A DNA stretch of 64,000 nt from the NCBI RefSeq assembly GCF_017114995.1, contig NZ_JABXKL010000083.1, forward strand, positions 62,001-126,000, given 5' to 3'. Shown here one piece after another: positions 25,576 through 34,346 of this stretch. Both the position numbers and the translations under genes were made by a program. The notes under the pieces were generated by a model. That model searched no databases. It had not been told where the DNA came from and saw nothing but the letters and a program-made list of their open reading frames with translations. Each line of letters begins with the position of its first letter. Position 1 is the first letter of the stretch. The stretch comes from Nostoc sp. NMS9. GTDB lineage: Bacteria > Cyanobacteriota > Cyanobacteriia > Cyanobacteriales > Nostocaceae.

Positions 25576-26220
25576 ATGGACAAAACGTTAGCTGACCTTC
25601 GCAAAGACTACACCTTGGAAGGTTTAAGCGAACTCGAAGTAGAACTCAATCCTTTTATCCAATTTAAAAAATGGTTCGCTCAGGCACTAGCAGCACAACT
25701 TCCTGAACCCAATGCCATGACCATTGCCACAGCCACACCAGACGGTAAGCCTTCAGCCAGAATGGTGCTGCTTAAGGATTTTGATGAACGGGGCTTTACC
25801 TTCTTTACCAACTACAACAGTCACAAAGGACAAGAATTAGCAGAAAATCCCCAGGCGGCTTTAGTCTTTTGGTGGGCAGAACTGGAACGTCAAGTCCGAA
25901 TTTCGGGGTATGTGGAGAAAGTTTCCGAAACTGAGTCTGACCAGTATTTTCACAGTCGCCCTGCCAACAGTCGCCTGGGTGCATGGGTATCTAATCAAAG
26001 CGAGGTCATAGACAGCCGAGAAGTCTTGGAGCGACGCTTGCAGGAGTTCCAAAGCAAATATGAAAATCAGGAGATTTTTCGACCGCCTCATTGGGGAGGC
26101 TTACGAGTGATCCCCACAGAAATTGAGTTTTGGCAAGGACGCCCTAGCCGTCTGCACGATCGCTTACTCTATAGCCGTTTAGATAATGGCACTTGGAATA
26201 TTGAGCGGTTGTCACCCTGA
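25576..26220 (+). CDS. pdxH: Pyridoxamine/pyridoxine 5'-phosphate oxidase
   Basis: 214 aa, standard length. FMN enzyme that makes pyridoxal 5'-phosphate. Seen: MTIATATPDGKPSARMVLLK followed by DFDERGFTFFTNYNSHKG (FMN phosphate site, residues ~48-86), RQVRISGYVEKVSETESDQY, FHSRPANSRLGAWVSNQSEV and the C-terminal GRPSRLHDRLLYSR...W...RLSP signature. Divergent from the AI-2E gene with about 118 bp between them. Confidence 0.95.
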   Translation: MDKTLADLRKDYTLEGLSELEVELNPFIQFKKWFAQALAAQLPEPNAMTIATATPDGKPSARMVLLKDFDERGFTFFTNYNSHKGQELAENPQAALVFWWAELERQVRISGYVEKVSETESDQYFHSRPANSRLGAWVSNQSEVIDSREVLERRLQEFQSKYENQEIFRPPHWGGLRVIPTEIEFWQGRPSRLHDRLLYSRLDNGTWNIERLSP

Positions 26221-26244
26221 AGAAGAAAGAGGCAGGGGAGAAAT

Positions 26245-26460
26245 CAATTCAAAATTCAAAATTCAAAATTAAAGAACTTCTGCCTTCTGCCTTCTCCCAA
26301 GGGGAGACGCTAAAAGCGATCTGCCTTCTGCCTCCTGCCTCCTCTTTCCCAATGCCCTGCATCATATCATGTTCGGCTAATTAGTTATAATTCCCTTTCT
26401 CTATGCAGAAAGCCCAAAAACCCCTCCCCTCTGCACCTCTGCCCCTCTGCGGTCTTAATG
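26245..26460. repeat. Short tandem repeats and small dispersed repeat
   Basis: AATTCAAAATTCAAAATTCA (10-mer repeat) is followed by TGCCTTCTGCCTTCTCCCAA/GGGGAGACGCTAAAAGCGAT and CCTCCTGCCTCCTC units. The same AATTCAAAATTC unit returns at 55959-55986. Convergent spacer between pdxH and azoR. Confidence 0.6.
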
Positions 26461-26489
26461 ATAAGTCTTTAACCGGACATGATATCACA

Positions 26490-27110
26490 TTACCACTGGG
26501 CGGTCGCGTCTTGAATTGCTGCTCGTGCTTCTGATAGAGATTGGGTACGGGCATCTCCTTCATTCAGGCTATTAGCGTTAATAAATTGAATGTCTGTAAT
26601 CCCAATAAAACCGAAAATTGCCCGCAGGTAGGGTTCTTGGAAGTCATAAGCAAGGAAAGGAGATGTCGGGCTAAAATCACCGCCGCGAGCAGTAATGATA
26701 ACCGCTTTTTTGCCCTCGACTAACCCTTTAAAACCTTCAGCATCTAAAGCAACAGTCCGGTTAATGCGAACAATTTGGTCGATGTAAGCCTTGAAAGTGG
26801 AAGGTACATTAAAGTTATACATTGGCACTCCAAAGACGTAGCGATCGGCAGCCAAAAACTCATCAATCAGTTCGTCAGAAATCCTAAGTGCCTCCGTTAA
26901 TTCTGGAGTATGGGTTTCTAGTGGTGAAAATGCAGCCGCAATCCAAGCTTCATTAACGTGAGGAACTGGGTAATGCCCTAAATCTCGATAAGCGATCGCA
27001 TCTTCAGGATGCGCTGTTTTCCAACCACTGACGAATTCCTTAGATAGTTCTCTGGAGTGCGATCGTTCACCACGGGGGCTGGAATCAATATGTAGAATGT
27101 TTACCACCAA
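26490..27110 (-). CDS. azoR: FMN-dependent NADH-azoreductase
   Basis: 206 aa, flavodoxin-like quinone/azo reductase. Seen: the phosphate loop HIDSSPRGERSHSRELSKEF (residues ~7-26), VFGVPMYNFNVPSTFKAYID (~93-112; PMYNF contacts flavin), ITARGGDFSPTSPF (~137-150) and FIGITDIQFINANSL. Reduces quinones, azo and nitro compounds with NADH, so it usually protects against thiol or quinone stress. The HxlR-type regulator is divergent, 130 bp away, across a palindromic operator (27211-27230), so it is the probable control. Confidence 0.9.
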   Translation of the reverse strand: MVVNILHIDSSPRGERSHSRELSKEFVSGWKTAHPEDAIAYRDLGHYPVPHVNEAWIAAAFSPLETHTPELTEALRISDELIDEFLAADRYVFGVPMYNFNVPSTFKAYIDQIVRINRTVALDAEGFKGLVEGKKAVIITARGGDFSPTSPFLAYDFQEPYLRAIFGFIGITDIQFINANSLNEGDARTQSLSEARAAIQDATAQW

Positions 27111-27193
27111 ATATCTCCTGATTAACTAGGATTTCTGCTTTTACTTTTTTTGAGTCTTTATTTCAAAGCATTACATTAGATACTAAAATTAAC

Positions 27194-27230
27194 TAGTTAC
27201 TAAAGTAAAGTAGTTACTCTAAAGTAACTA
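27194..27230. promoter_or_regulatory. Candidate HxlR operator
   Basis: TAGTTACT-CTAA-AGTAACTA (27211-27230) is a perfect 8-bp inverted repeat. A second partial copy, TAGTTACTAAAGTAA, is at 27194-27208. The spacing of about 17 bp between the two boxes and their place between azoR and the HxlR gene fit a dimer-binding operator. Confidence 0.6.
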
Positions 27231-27240
27231 AAAGATAATT

Positions 27241-27609
27241 TTGGCTAACTTATCTATGTCTGCTTCTAGAAATCCTGATGCTTGCCCAATAAGTATTTTG
27301 ATGTCCTTATTAACAGGGCCCTGGACAATGTATATACTGTGGGTGTTGTGTAATAGTGGACCTACTCGCTTTGGTGCATTGAAGCGCCAAGTACAAGGCA
27401 TATCAACTAAAGTGCTGACAGAAAGACTGAGGATGCTGGAGGCAGCAGAAATTATTTATCGCCAGTATGAACCAACTATCCCACCTCAAGTCACTTATGG
27501 TCTTACAGAACGCGGCCAGGAACTCATTGAAATCCTTCATCAACTTAATGGACTTGCTGAACGTTGGTATGGCAGCGAACAACGAGAACATAGCAATAGT
27601 AATGCTTAA
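27241..27609 (+). CDS. HxlR family transcriptional regulator
   Basis: 122 aa with a TTG start at 27241, or 117 aa from the ATG at 27256. The HxlR winged helix is clear: DACPISILMSLLTGPWTMYI (Cys14 region), GPTRFGALKRQVQGISTKVL then TERLRMLEAAEI, and the wing YGLTERGQELIEIL. The Cys just before the helix bundle is the usual redox/electrophile sensor in this family. Members often control a divergent azoreductase or nitroreductase, exactly the arrangement seen here. Confidence 0.85.
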   Translation: MANLSMSASRNPDACPISILMSLLTGPWTMYILWVLCNSGPTRFGALKRQVQGISTKVLTERLRMLEAAEIIYRQYEPTIPPQVTYGLTERGQELIEILHQLNGLAERWYGSEQREHSNSNA

Positions 27610-27654
27610 CTCTAGATTCCACAAGTCTTATCTCAAACCTAAGTATTTTTTGGG

Positions 27655-28188
27655 TTATGACAGTTCCATCCACACCGAAAGCTCCTCCATATCAAATAGA
27701 GGAAGTTTTTGAATACCAGCTTTTTCGAGAATATTGTCTTGTGTACTTCCGCGCCAGATTACGCAAAGTACGAAGTCGACGATCGCTCCCGCATTACGCA
27801 GCGCTTCGGTACTTTTTACAACCTGACCACCTGTTGTAATCACGTCTTCAATGATACACAAATTTTTTCCTTGAATATTAATTCCTTCTGCTATCTTCTT
27901 AGTTCCATATTCTTTTTTTGTCTTCCGAACAAAGACAACTGGTAATTTAACTTCTAATGAGATAGCTGTTGCTAAAGGAACTCCCCCTAATTCCAGTCCT
28001 GCTAGAATTTCCGTTCCTGGTGGAATCTTTTTTACCATTTCTTTAGCTAACTGCTTCAGTAACAAAGGATTAGATTCAAACTGATATTTATCAAAGTAAT
28101 GGTCAGATATCTGACCAGAACGTAACCGAAACTCGCCTTTCAAGTAGGATACACGAACAATTTCTTTGGCTAATTCGCTATAACTCAT
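27655..28188 (-). CDS. pyrE: Orotate phosphoribosyltransferase
   Basis: 177 aa from the ATG at 28188 (MSYSELAKEIVRV); an in-frame upstream Met at 28251 would give 198 aa. It adds orotate to PRPP in UMP synthesis. Seen: SGQISDHYFDKYQFESNPLL, GLELGGVPLATAISLEVKLP, FVRKTKKEYGTKKIAEG (Lys-rich flexible loop) and the PRPP-binding motif LCIIEDVITTGGQVVKS. The upstream DUF3153 gene is on the same strand with a short gap, so co-transcription is possible. Confidence 0.9.
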   Translation of the reverse strand: MSYSELAKEIVRVSYLKGEFRLRSGQISDHYFDKYQFESNPLLLKQLAKEMVKKIPPGTEILAGLELGGVPLATAISLEVKLPVVFVRKTKKEYGTKKIAEGINIQGKNLCIIEDVITTGGQVVKSTEALRNAGAIVDFVLCVIWRGSTQDNILEKAGIQKLPLFDMEELSVWMELS

Positions 28189-28270
28189 TTTTACAAAAAG
28201 CTGGGGAAAAGGTAAAAAAGCCGATGGAGAATGCATCGGCTTCGCTAACAATATTCAACAGATAAATAGT

Positions 28271-29191
28271 CTACTGTTCTTGGATTGCTGCTGCTTTGGG
28301 AGGAAACTGAATTCTTGGATCTGGCATGAAATTATATCTCAAGTACAATCCTCCCAAAACAAACAGGATAATTAACAACCCACCGATACCAAGGGGACTA
28401 GGAAGCCAGAAAACAGCTTCTATGTGGTTTAGCTCACCAGGCTGGAGTTTCCACACTAATTGATTGCCATTTTTTTCTGGCTCAATTGCAGTTTCAGTTA
28501 GTTGAATATTTTTGGCTCCCCAAGGAGTCTTCAAACTAAATTCCAAATCGAGAATTGAACCAGCATTAGCTAATACATTACCTTTGCTGGCGATTAGAGA
28601 GAGCGATCGCAAATCCAAATCATAAATCAACCGATTTCGGACTAAAAGTAAAAAATTATTCTGCTCCAAGAGGACGTTTGATTCAATTTTCGGCAGTTCT
28701 GAGTCAGATTCGCTCTCTACAGACTCAGAGGGTTGATTTGCACGGGAGTTAAAGAATTCGTTGAACTTCTCTTGCAATTCCCTACCGCTGCTAAAAGGAA
28801 TTGTGACGATAATTTCTTCTTGGGAAACTCGCTGTACTTTACCTTCAAGTTGACGGGCGCGACGTTCTATGCTCTTTAACCATTCGTACACCGAATCGCC
28901 ACTAAAACTGGTTAACCGTTCTCCCAACTTAATATGCTGTACTAGTTCACCACTATTTGAGTTGTCAAAATTAAGCCCCACATCGTACTTTACACAGCCA
29001 GTCAGTAGGAGAGATGTTAACAGCACTAGCCACAGAATAGGATTTCGGATGGGAAAGACCCGGTTCATTCGATTTCGACCATTCAGTGGTAAGAGCAATT
29101 TCATATTTGCCAACACAAAACTAAATGGTCTGACTAACCACGAGAAAATCTTTCCGAAAATTGAAGAATTCATAACTATAAATCTCCCCAA
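28271..29191 (-). CDS. DUF3153 domain lipoprotein
   Basis: 306 aa as the longest frame. The true start is probably at the Met near 29068 (MNRVFPIRNPILWLVLLTSL) since a lipoprotein signal with lipobox LLTGC follows; upstream residues look like an extension. The mature part is the cyanobacterial DUF3153 domain (VKYDVGLNFDNSNSGELVQH then IKLGERLTSFSGDSVYEWLK), with a C-terminal membrane helix (GIGGLLIILFVLGGLYLRYN, ~270-289). Predicted to be anchored at both ends to a membrane. Function unknown. Confidence 0.8.
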   Translation of the reverse strand: MGRFIVMNSSIFGKIFSWLVRPFSFVLANMKLLLPLNGRNRMNRVFPIRNPILWLVLLTSLLLTGCVKYDVGLNFDNSNSGELVQHIKLGERLTSFSGDSVYEWLKSIERRARQLEGKVQRVSQEEIIVTIPFSSGRELQEKFNEFFNSRANQPSESVESESDSELPKIESNVLLEQNNFLLLVRNRLIYDLDLRSLSLIASKGNVLANAGSILDLEFSLKTPWGAKNIQLTETAIEPEKNGNQLVWKLQPGELNHIEAVFWLPSPLGIGGLLIILFVLGGLYLRYNFMPDPRIQFPPKAAAIQEQ

Positions 29192-29350
29192 AAGTCAAAC
29201 TTTTTAACCAATATTGACTTCTTAGTATTGTTTGAGATTCCTGGAATACCATTTTGATCGCTCTGGGACTGGGTAAGAAAATATGAGTAAGATTTAGTCT
29301 GGGTCTGAATTTTCATTCAAATCTTCCCAATGCCCAATCCAAAATTATTA

Positions 29351-29893
29351 TCAGCCAGGAGTTCCTGAAAAATTCAACCAAACCAAGTACGAGATGGTTA
29401 AACCAATGGCAATTAGTGCCACCCAGATAAAGCGATTATCTCTGGTATTGACCTGACTAAGGTCAACAAATTCTGGCTCGGCAGCTTTAGGCTTTTGCTG
29501 GACAGAAGATTTAGTAGACTTAGCAGGTACAGAAATTTTGAGTTCATTATCGGCTAATGCACCCAAATCGGGGATTTCGGTCATCCATTCGCTGGGTCTT
29601 TTCAGCTTTGGTGCTTTTAAGATATAAAGCATCTGCCGCGCTTGTTTGCTAATTTCAAAATGGGCATGGCGTTTGAGTCTTTCGCAAAGAGCGATCGCAT
29701 CATCCGTGCGTCCAGCCGCTTCATAAGCTGTCACTAGATGAATTTCTACTTCGCCCCCAAGGCGAGAATTACGAGCTAACAGAGCGCTAGCCTTTTCTAA
29801 ATTTTCTACGGCTTCGCGGTATTGCCCATTTTCAAAGGCAACTTTCCCAGTCTGGTAGCGGGTTTTAGCAATTTCTAAACTTTCTGTACTCAC
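29351..29893 (-). CDS. TPR protein with C-terminal membrane anchor
   Basis: 180 aa. Two to three tetratricopeptide-like repeats in residues 5-95 (ARTRYQTGKVAFENGQYREA is typical in form: AKTRYQTGKVAFENGQYREA, then GGEVEIHLVTAYEAAGRTDD). A Lys/Pro-rich linker (~110-145) leads to a single helix, FIWVALIAIGLTISYLVWLN (~154-173), at the very end, a tail anchor. Conserved in cyanobacteria; role unknown, perhaps thylakoid assembly. It lies upstream of the DUF3153 gene on the same strand. Confidence 0.75.
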   Translation of the reverse strand: MSTESLEIAKTRYQTGKVAFENGQYREAVENLEKASALLARNSRLGGEVEIHLVTAYEAAGRTDDAIALCERLKRHAHFEISKQARQMLYILKAPKLKRPSEWMTEIPDLGALADNELKISVPAKSTKSSVQQKPKAAEPEFVDLSQVNTRDNRFIWVALIAIGLTISYLVWLNFSGTPG

Positions 29894-30045
29894 GTCTTAT
29901 ACAAAAATTAGCACTGTTTTAATTTTGCCAATGCCAGCAATCTTTTTGGAATCTTTTCAAAAGCTGGCAATCTAAAAGTGAATAAACTTCTAAAATTTTA
30001 ACTAAGTAGCTGCAACTATTTTCTGATTGAAAATTCCAGTATCAA

Positions 30046-30486
30046 ATGCAGGTGAGCAAAATTATGTTGAAAATCAAGCATTCGCAACTGAATTGGCTCT
30101 TAGCAGGTATGACTTTAGCAGTGATGGGTGTAAGCATTGCTCCAGCTTCTGCCCAGTCTGTGATCGTGATTGATGGTGGTTATGGAGTCAGGCGTAGCTG
30201 CGGAGCAGCTTGTCGTCAGACATCGCCTTCTGTAGGTTCCTTTATTTATGGTAGTCCGATTCCCACGCCTATGCCTGTAGACCCAACAACGGGACTAATA
30301 CCACAACGCAATCATTACCGCGATTATTCCTATCCCCAGTTCAGGCAGAACGTGAGAAATTCCACCCTGATTAATCCAACAATTCGAGATTCAACCCTAG
30401 TTAATCCGGTAATTATCAATAATTCTTGGCGTAATACACCATTTAGCGGCGGGCGATCGCGGGTTATTATTACCTATCCCCGGTAG
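30046..30486 (+). CDS. Secreted hypothetical protein
   Basis: 146 aa, or 140 from the ATG at 30064 (MLKIKHSQLNWLLAGM). A clear signal peptide ends SIAPASAQ. The mature part is Pro/Asn-rich with a repeated NSTLINPTIRDSTLVNPVII (about residues 105-124), two imperfect copies of a 10-aa unit, and ends in a basic segment. A Cys pair (RRSCGAACRQ) could form a disulfide. No family assigned. Confidence 0.6.
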   Translation: MQVSKIMLKIKHSQLNWLLAGMTLAVMGVSIAPASAQSVIVIDGGYGVRRSCGAACRQTSPSVGSFIYGSPIPTPMPVDPTTGLIPQRNHYRDYSYPQFRQNVRNSTLINPTIRDSTLVNPVIINNSWRNTPFSGGRSRVIITYPR

Positions 30487-30548
30487 GGAAGCAGGGGGGG
30501 CAGGGGGCAGGGGGCAGGGAGCAGGGGGCAGGGAGCAGGGAGCAGGGG
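30484..30548. repeat. G-rich heptamer repeat array
   Basis: Units of GGGGGCAGGGGGCAGGGAGCAG: a GGGNGCA heptamer repeated about eight times after the secreted-protein gene. Potential G-quadruplex on the plus strand. Confidence 0.65.
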
Positions 30549-30555
30549 AGATGAA

Positions 30556-30625
30556 TATTAAAGACTCGCTCACGAGTAGCAAAGACTTGTCCACGAATAT
30601 CAAAGACTCATTTACGAGTAAAAAA
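30556..30625 (-). repeat. 21-bp tandem repeat, about three units (same family as 61080-61320)
   Basis: On the minus strand it reads units like GAGTCTTTGATATTCGTGGAC, AAGTCTTTGCTACTCGTGAGC and GAGTCTTTA. They match the 21-bp unit at 61080-61320 (GAGTCTTTGATACTCGTGAAC) and lie in the opposite orientation 30 kb away. Confidence 0.75.
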
Positions 30626-30690
30626 CGAATTTTAATTTACACAAAATCACAGTTACAAATCATTTTCCCCTGCCCCCTGCCTCTCTTCCT

Positions 30691-31587
30691 CTACGAAGTA
30701 AACTGCGAACCGAGAATCATTGTCCCAATCCCAACATCAGTGAAGATTTCTAGTAACAGGGCGTGGGGAATGCGACCATCGATAATGTGTGCTGCACGGA
30801 CTCCTTGAGCAAGCGATCGCACACAGCAATTAACTTTGGGAATCATCCCACCACTGACTATACCATTGGCAATCAACTCGCGGGCTTCGCGGATATCTAC
30901 TTTCGGAATCAAAGTAGATTGGTCTTTGTAATCTTTTAAAATTCCACTGGTGTCGGTCAGTAAAATTAACTTTTCTGCTCCTAGTGCAGCAGCGATTTCT
31001 CCTGCTACAGTATCGGCGTTAATGTTATAAGCTTGCCCTGTCTCGTCTGCGGCGACACTAGAGACTACCGGAATATAGCCATTGCTAGCGAGGGTGTCCA
31101 AAATCTTGATGTTAACATTGCTGACTTCCCCCACAAAACCGATGCCTTCTTGACCTTGGGGACGGGCTGTAAATAGATTACCGTCTTTACCGCAAAGTCC
31201 TACAGCCAATCCACCAGCTTGGTTAATCAGCGCGACAATTTCTTTATTAACTCGACCAACTAAAACCATTTCCACCACATCCATTGTGGCGGCATCAGTG
31301 ACTCGCAGACCATTCTTAAATTGTGGTTCGATGCCTAGCTTATCTAACCAACTGTTAATTTCTGGGCCACCGCCGTGGACTACAATTGGACGCAAGCCCA
31401 CGCAGGATAAGAATACAATGTCGCGGATAACTTTGTCTTTGAGTGTGCTATCTTTCATCGCTGCGCCACCATATTTGACAACAACAGTGCGACCGGCGAA
31501 TTGTTGAATATAAGGTAGTGCTTCGCTTAGTACACGTACACGAGTGGCTTCAGCTTGCCTGATGTATTCAGAATCGTTGACCGTCAT
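30691..31587 (-). CDS. argB: Acetylglutamate kinase
   Basis: 298 aa. Second step of arginine synthesis: phosphorylates N-acetylglutamate; in cyanobacteria it is controlled by arginine and by PII protein. Seen: TVVVKYGGAAMKDSTLKDKV (~34-53), VVHGGGPEINSWLDKLGIEP (~70-89), FKNGLRVTDAATMDVVEMVL, AGEIAAALGAEKLILLTDTS and GGMIPKVNCCVRSLAQGVRA. The N-terminal helix (SEYIRQAEATRVRVLSEALP) is typical of the arginine-sensitive hexameric form. Confidence 0.95.
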   Translation of the reverse strand: MTVNDSEYIRQAEATRVRVLSEALPYIQQFAGRTVVVKYGGAAMKDSTLKDKVIRDIVFLSCVGLRPIVVHGGGPEINSWLDKLGIEPQFKNGLRVTDAATMDVVEMVLVGRVNKEIVALINQAGGLAVGLCGKDGNLFTARPQGQEGIGFVGEVSNVNIKILDTLASNGYIPVVSSVAADETGQAYNINADTVAGEIAAALGAEKLILLTDTSGILKDYKDQSTLIPKVDIREARELIANGIVSGGMIPKVNCCVRSLAQGVRAAHIIDGRIPHALLLEIFTDVGIGTMILGSQFTS

Positions 31588-31861
31588 GAGGAGCCTAACA
31601 GAGAGAGTTAAAACCTATTTCAGTCAGTGTAGAAGACTTTGTAACTCCTCACAATCTCTGCTGCCAAACTTGAGTATGTTTGTACTATAATGACTCTAAT
31701 AATTAATTTTCTCGACTTGCCAATGTCAACCAACTGATCGGCTCTGGTTTTGAAATCTTTATTAGCAAAAGCTTTTAGAATATTAACCAAACAGGCTGGC
31801 GAAAAAGGCGATCGCCTGTCAAAATGACCCAGATGTATCTAAGCATAAAAACAAGTAAGCT

Positions 31862-32470
31862 ATGTGGCCAGCCTGTATCAAAAACCTTTCACCTATTAAG
31901 TATGCTTTAGAAACAGGAGAGCTACCTCAATGGATAAAGCAGGCTTTTAATAAAGAAGGGATCTTTAATGAAGATGAAATGATCATCCGTATTCGTCCAG
32001 TTTCATTTTTAGGTAACTGTAGTACGCCTGCATACATTGACTGTCCTAATACCCCCGATCACTACATAGAAAAGGCTCGACACCCCTATTTTCGTAACGT
32101 CGGAAAGTATTACTGGTTTGACTTTGATATTTTTGGATCAGATGCTAAGTTAATATCATTGCGTACGGTAGTCAACGAGGGTGATGCTGACTGCAATGAT
32201 GGCCGTTGGGGAGCAGTTTGCGAACGTAAGACAAAAGAGCTTGTTGCGAATATCTTAAGTACTGGTGATATGGAAACGACTATAAAGGCTGTTTCAAAGA
32301 AATACATTCAAATGTATAAGCCTCATAATACTTGGATTTCTCACCTTTGGAACATGGCGCAATATGCTAAAGGACTCGAACTAGAAAAGCTCATACACTT
32401 AGCAATGCAAATTTGTTTCTATCCCAAGGCTGAAATTACTGAGACAGGAATTCGCACAGAGCCAAGATAA
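31862..32470 (+). CDS. Hypothetical protein
   Basis: 202 aa, start ATG. No family recognised. It has no signal peptide or membrane helix. Aromatic and acidic blocks stand out (RNVGKYYWFDFDIFGSDAKL, ~81-100), and six cysteines are spread through the chain (GNCSTPAYIDC, DADCNDGRWGAVC), which might bind a metal. It stands alone between argB and a Uma2 gene. Confidence 0.5.
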   Translation: MWPACIKNLSPIKYALETGELPQWIKQAFNKEGIFNEDEMIIRIRPVSFLGNCSTPAYIDCPNTPDHYIEKARHPYFRNVGKYYWFDFDIFGSDAKLISLRTVVNEGDADCNDGRWGAVCERKTKELVANILSTGDMETTIKAVSKKYIQMYKPHNTWISHLWNMAQYAKGLELEKLIHLAMQICFYPKAEITETGIRTEPR

Positions 32471-32529
32471 GTATGTAAGTGGAATTAAATATAAAACAGG
32501 CTAGGAAAGTATAGCTTTGAAGTTAGGGA

Positions 32530-33138
32530 ATGAAAATGACAACGCTACTAATCCAAACTGAAAGAACACCCCTAACGGTAAATTTTCCTTCGCTGGTGCA
32601 GATGACAAATGAGCAGTTCTACGAATTTTGCCAAGCCAATGGAGATTTACGAATTGAGCGCACTGCCAATGGGGAAGTCATCATCATGCCACCAGCTTTT
32701 TCAGATACGGGCAACCGTAACTTTAACATTGCTGCACAGCTTGGGAATTGGACTGAACAAGATGGCACTGGCATAGGCTTTGACTCTAGTACAGGTTTTA
32801 CGCTACCCAATGGCGCTATGCGTTCCCCTGATGCTTCTTGGATTGAACTGGAGCGCTGGAACGCCTTAACAGATGCACAAAAAGCCTCATTTGCACCAAT
32901 TTGTCCCAGCTTTGTCATTGAGTTACGGTCCTTGAGCGATCGCTTGATAAAATTACAAGAGAAAATGCAGGAGTACATCGATAACGGTGCGTTACTAGGC
33001 TGGTTAATTGATCGCCAGAATCTAAAAGTCTACATTTACCGTCCGAATCGAGAAGTTGAAATTTTGGATAATCCTGAAGCAGTTAGTGGCAATCCAGAAT
33101 TACCAGGGTTTATCCTGCGGATGGGCAAAATTTGGTAA
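32530..33138 (+). CDS. Uma2 family endonuclease
   Basis: 202 aa, normal for the family, a PD-(D/E)XK-fold group greatly expanded in cyanobacteria. Seen: the leader MTNEQFYEFCQANGDLRIER (~25-44), IIMPPAFSDTGNRNFNIAAQ, D101 in MRSPDASWIELERW, E131-L-R133 in SFVIELRSLSDRL, then KMQEYIDNGALLGWLIDRQN. The motif D...E-x-R instead of E-x-K is frequent in Uma2. Biological role unknown. Downstream DNA carries a copy of the aroK tail. Confidence 0.85.
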   Translation: MKMTTLLIQTERTPLTVNFPSLVQMTNEQFYEFCQANGDLRIERTANGEVIIMPPAFSDTGNRNFNIAAQLGNWTEQDGTGIGFDSSTGFTLPNGAMRSPDASWIELERWNALTDAQKASFAPICPSFVIELRSLSDRLIKLQEKMQEYIDNGALLGWLIDRQNLKVYIYRPNREVEILDNPEAVSGNPELPGFILRMGKIW

Positions 33139-33149
33139 CTTGAGTCTTC

Positions 33150-33212
33150 TTAATGAGAAACTTGTGTTTTGAGAACGCTAGGAATTGCCTCAAGTATTCG
33201 CTGGGCAAAGCT
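33150..33212 (-). pseudogene. Duplicated 3' end of aroK
   Basis: The minus strand reads FAQRILEAIPSVLKTQVSH then stop, closely matching the end of the intact shikimate kinase at 33271 (VSQRVLEAIPSILKKPVSH). The DNA is similar base by base with substitutions at several codons. It lies ~120 bp beyond the intact stop, after the Uma2 gene. Confidence 0.8.
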
Positions 33213-33270
33213 TTTTTAACTGATTCATGAAAAATATCTTTTGCAGACACAGTTAGATCGATCTTCCCCA

Positions 33271-33855
33271 TTAATGAGAAACAGGTTTTTTCAGTATGCT
33301 AGGAATTGCCTCAAGTACTCGCTGGGAAACGTCTTCAGGCGTATCTCCCTCTCGCTCGGTGATGTGCAAATCGGCTTGAGAATAAAGTGGTGTTCGTTGT
33401 TCGAGGAGCGATCGCAACTTAGCTTTAGGATCGGCATCTTGCAGCAGCGGTCTTGTGGTATCCTCAGCTAAACGGCTGTAAATTATCTCCACTGGCGTAT
33501 CTAGCCACACTATCAAACCGTGGTGCAAGTAACCCCAATTTTCTTGCCGCAGTACAATCCCTCCACCAGTTGCTATAGTCAACTTTGTAAAAGCACAAAC
33601 TTGTGAAAGTACGTCGCTTTCTAACTGACGAAACCCGGCTTCACCTTCTTGGGCAAATAACTGATTGATAGATTTTCCTGTTGCTTGGGCAATGACATCA
33701 TCGGTATCTACAAACCCATAACCCAGTTCCTTTGCTAGTAAGCGCCCTACTGTCGTCTTACCAACGCCCATAATCCCAATTAAGTACAGGTTGACTCCTT
33801 GTAATAAGCTGTTCACCAGTTGCTTTGCTCCAATTATTTTTGAGTGCTGAGTCAC
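33271..33855 (-). CDS. aroK: Shikimate kinase
   Basis: 194 aa. Phosphorylates shikimate in aromatic amino acid synthesis. Seen: P-loop LIGIMGVGKTTVGRLLAKEL (residues ~26-45), FVDTDDVIAQATGKSINQLF, GEAGFRQLESDVL (shikimate site E-x-F-R), IATGGGIVLRQENWGYL and the lid TTRPLLQDADPKAKLRSLLE. Single gene; its 3' end is duplicated at 33150-33212. Confidence 0.92.
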   Translation of the reverse strand: MTQHSKIIGAKQLVNSLLQGVNLYLIGIMGVGKTTVGRLLAKELGYGFVDTDDVIAQATGKSINQLFAQEGEAGFRQLESDVLSQVCAFTKLTIATGGGIVLRQENWGYLHHGLIVWLDTPVEIIYSRLAEDTTRPLLQDADPKAKLRSLLEQRTPLYSQADLHITEREGDTPEDVSQRVLEAIPSILKKPVSH

Positions 33856-34001
33856 AGTTTTAAATTATAAACTCAACAACTCAATCTAGGATTTAAAAAT
33901 ACGGAGTTTTGCACCTATCGGGCAACTGGATAAAATTATTTGATTGGCGATCGCTAATCAGGGGATAATTAAAATATAATTTGTTCTTATAGGAGTGTTT
34001 C

Positions 34002-34346
34002 TTGGATAAAATGTCTAAGATACCAGTAATCTCAGAACACATTGAAATTACTCCAAATGGGGGTAAACCGCGCATTGTTGGACACCGAATTAGAGTGCAA
34101 GATATTGTTATTTGGCACGAACGGATGGGGCTTTCCCCTGACGAAATCGTTTATCATTATCCCAGTATCACTTTAGCTGATGTCTATGCTGCTCTAGCTT
34201 ATTACCACGATCATCAAGATGAGATGAGTCTTGAAATTGCAGAAGGAGAAGCCTTTGTCAGAGAAGTACAGGCTCAAACTCCTTCGATTTTGCAAGAGAA
34301 ACTAAAGAATCGAAATGACACAAAAAATTCGATTCCACCTAGATGA
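34002..34346 (+). CDS. DUF433 family protein, likely antitoxin
   Basis: 114 aa from TTG at 34002, chosen because AGGAG ends 6 bases before it; an ATG at 34011 is spaced too far. Core: HIEITPNGGKPRIVGHRIRV followed by QDIVIWHERMGLSPDEIVYH, a DUF433 winged-helix type domain. DUF433 is usually paired with DUF5615 PIN-like toxins, and here the toxin gene follows with a 32-bp overlap. Confidence 0.85.
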   Translation: MDKMSKIPVISEHIEITPNGGKPRIVGHRIRVQDIVIWHERMGLSPDEIVYHYPSITLADVYAALAYYHDHQDEMSLEIAEGEAFVREVQAQTPSILQEKLKNRNDTKNSIPPR

